From the NCBI GenBank assembly GCA_009843625.1, contig VYDD01000398.1, positions 1-5,901 on the forward strand: a stretch of DNA of 5,901 nt. Reading direction: 5' to 3'. The notes below the pieces were generated by a model. That model was not told the DNA's origin, made no database searches, and worked only from the letters and a program-made list of their open reading frames with translations. Below are positions 5,664 to 5,901 of the stretch, one piece after another; the first letter of the stretch is position 1; every line of letters begins with the position of its first letter. Source of the stretch: Gammaproteobacteria bacterium (GTDB lineage Bacteria; Gemmatimonadota; Gemmatimonadetes; Longimicrobiales; Gaopeijiaceae). Made by a program: the position numbers and the translations under genes.

Positions 5664-5901
5664 GTGACCGGACGATCCACCGTCTACGCGCCGCGGAGCG
5701 CCGCCGCCACCAGCCAGCCGCTCGCCAGCTGGGCCGCGCTCTCGGCTATGGAGCGGGGCGGGAACGCGGTCGACGCGGCCGTCGCCGCCGCGGCCATGCT
5801 GAACGTCGTCGAGCCGCACATGACCGGGATGGGCGGCGACATGTTCGCGCTGCTGTGGTCGGCGGCGGAGGGCCGGCTGGTGGGGCTCGACTCGAGTGGA
5901 C
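5664..5901 (+). CDS. Gamma-glutamyltransferase-like Ntn-hydrolase, N-terminal part, cut by the window edge
   Basis: The 79 visible codons carry the family N-terminal signature: STVYAPRSAAATSQPLAS (5-22), ERGGNAVDAAVAAAAMLNVV (30-49), then EPHMTGMGGDMFAL (50-63). Gamma-glutamyltransferases are Ntn hydrolases that self-cleave at an internal Thr, beyond this window, and transfer or hydrolyse gamma-glutamyl groups. Classical secreted GGTs have a signal peptide and a GxGGGxF-type motif. Here GMGGDMF with Asp and no signal peptide point to the cytoplasmic YwrD-like or acylase-like branch, so the substrate may not be glutathione. The GTG at 5664 is the only ATG, GTG or TTG after the in-frame TAG at 5577, but GGGAGG sits only 2 bases before it. 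Coding-like sequence continues upstream in frame, so the annotated start may be displaced (see findings). Family assignment is strong and the start is weak. Confidence 0.87.
   Translation, partial: MTGRSTVYAPRSAAATSQPLASWAALSAMERGGNAVDAAVAAAAMLNVVEPHMTGMGGDMFALLWSAAEGRLVGLDSSG

Noticed and set aside
5391..5819. Minus-strand 142-codon frame across the intergenic region and the start of the GGT-like gene
   Set aside because: It overlaps clear GGT family sequence on the plus strand, is Arg/Gly-rich and has no motif, so it is a shadow frame.

Overview
The window is a GC-rich (roughly two-thirds or more), gene-dense stretch of an ordinary bacterial chromosome. The gene set is a YpdA-type flavoprotein, a Lon protease, a YgfZ/GcvT-like protein and a GGT-like hydrolase. 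Together with GTG starts and strong GGAG-type ribosome binding sites, this fits a high-GC, non-model phylum such as Gemmatimonadota. That placement is an inference from protein style, not a demonstrated assignment. No mobile element, CRISPR array, tRNA or rRNA is visible.

Layout. At the left edge a minus-strand pair runs out of the window: a 90-residue helical, charged protein (79-351) followed, with a 4-base ATGA overlap, by the first 27 codons of an unrecognised protein (1-82). Divergently from this pair, a plus-strand gene (547-1548) encodes a YpdA-family, bacillithiol-disulfide-reductase-like flavoprotein. It converges on a minus-strand pair across a 76-base gap that holds a strong GC hairpin. 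That pair is lon (2758-5301, GTG start with an excellent Shine-Dalgarno) followed 35 bases later by a ygfZ-like gene (1625-2722). A 362-base divergent intergenic region with an unusual density of inverted repeats separates lon from a plus-strand gamma-glutamyltransferase-like gene that runs off the right edge (5664-5901).

How the genes may work together. Lon (quality-control proteolysis), YgfZ (maintenance of some iron-sulfur enzymes through a folate-binding GcvT-like fold), YpdA (low-molecular-weight thiol redox recycling) and GGT-like enzymes (gamma-glutamyl or amide bond chemistry) all touch stress and redox homeostasis. Only lon-ygfZ looks like a shared transcription unit, so any wider functional link is inference.

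I see no clearly new biological system. The points most worth a second look are the start of the GGT-like gene, where good coding sequence continues upstream in frame with no start codon while a well-placed ATG sits one frame off; the acidic low-complexity insertion just before the Walker A motif of Lon; and the nested dyads with an extended -10-like element in the lon/ggt intergenic region.
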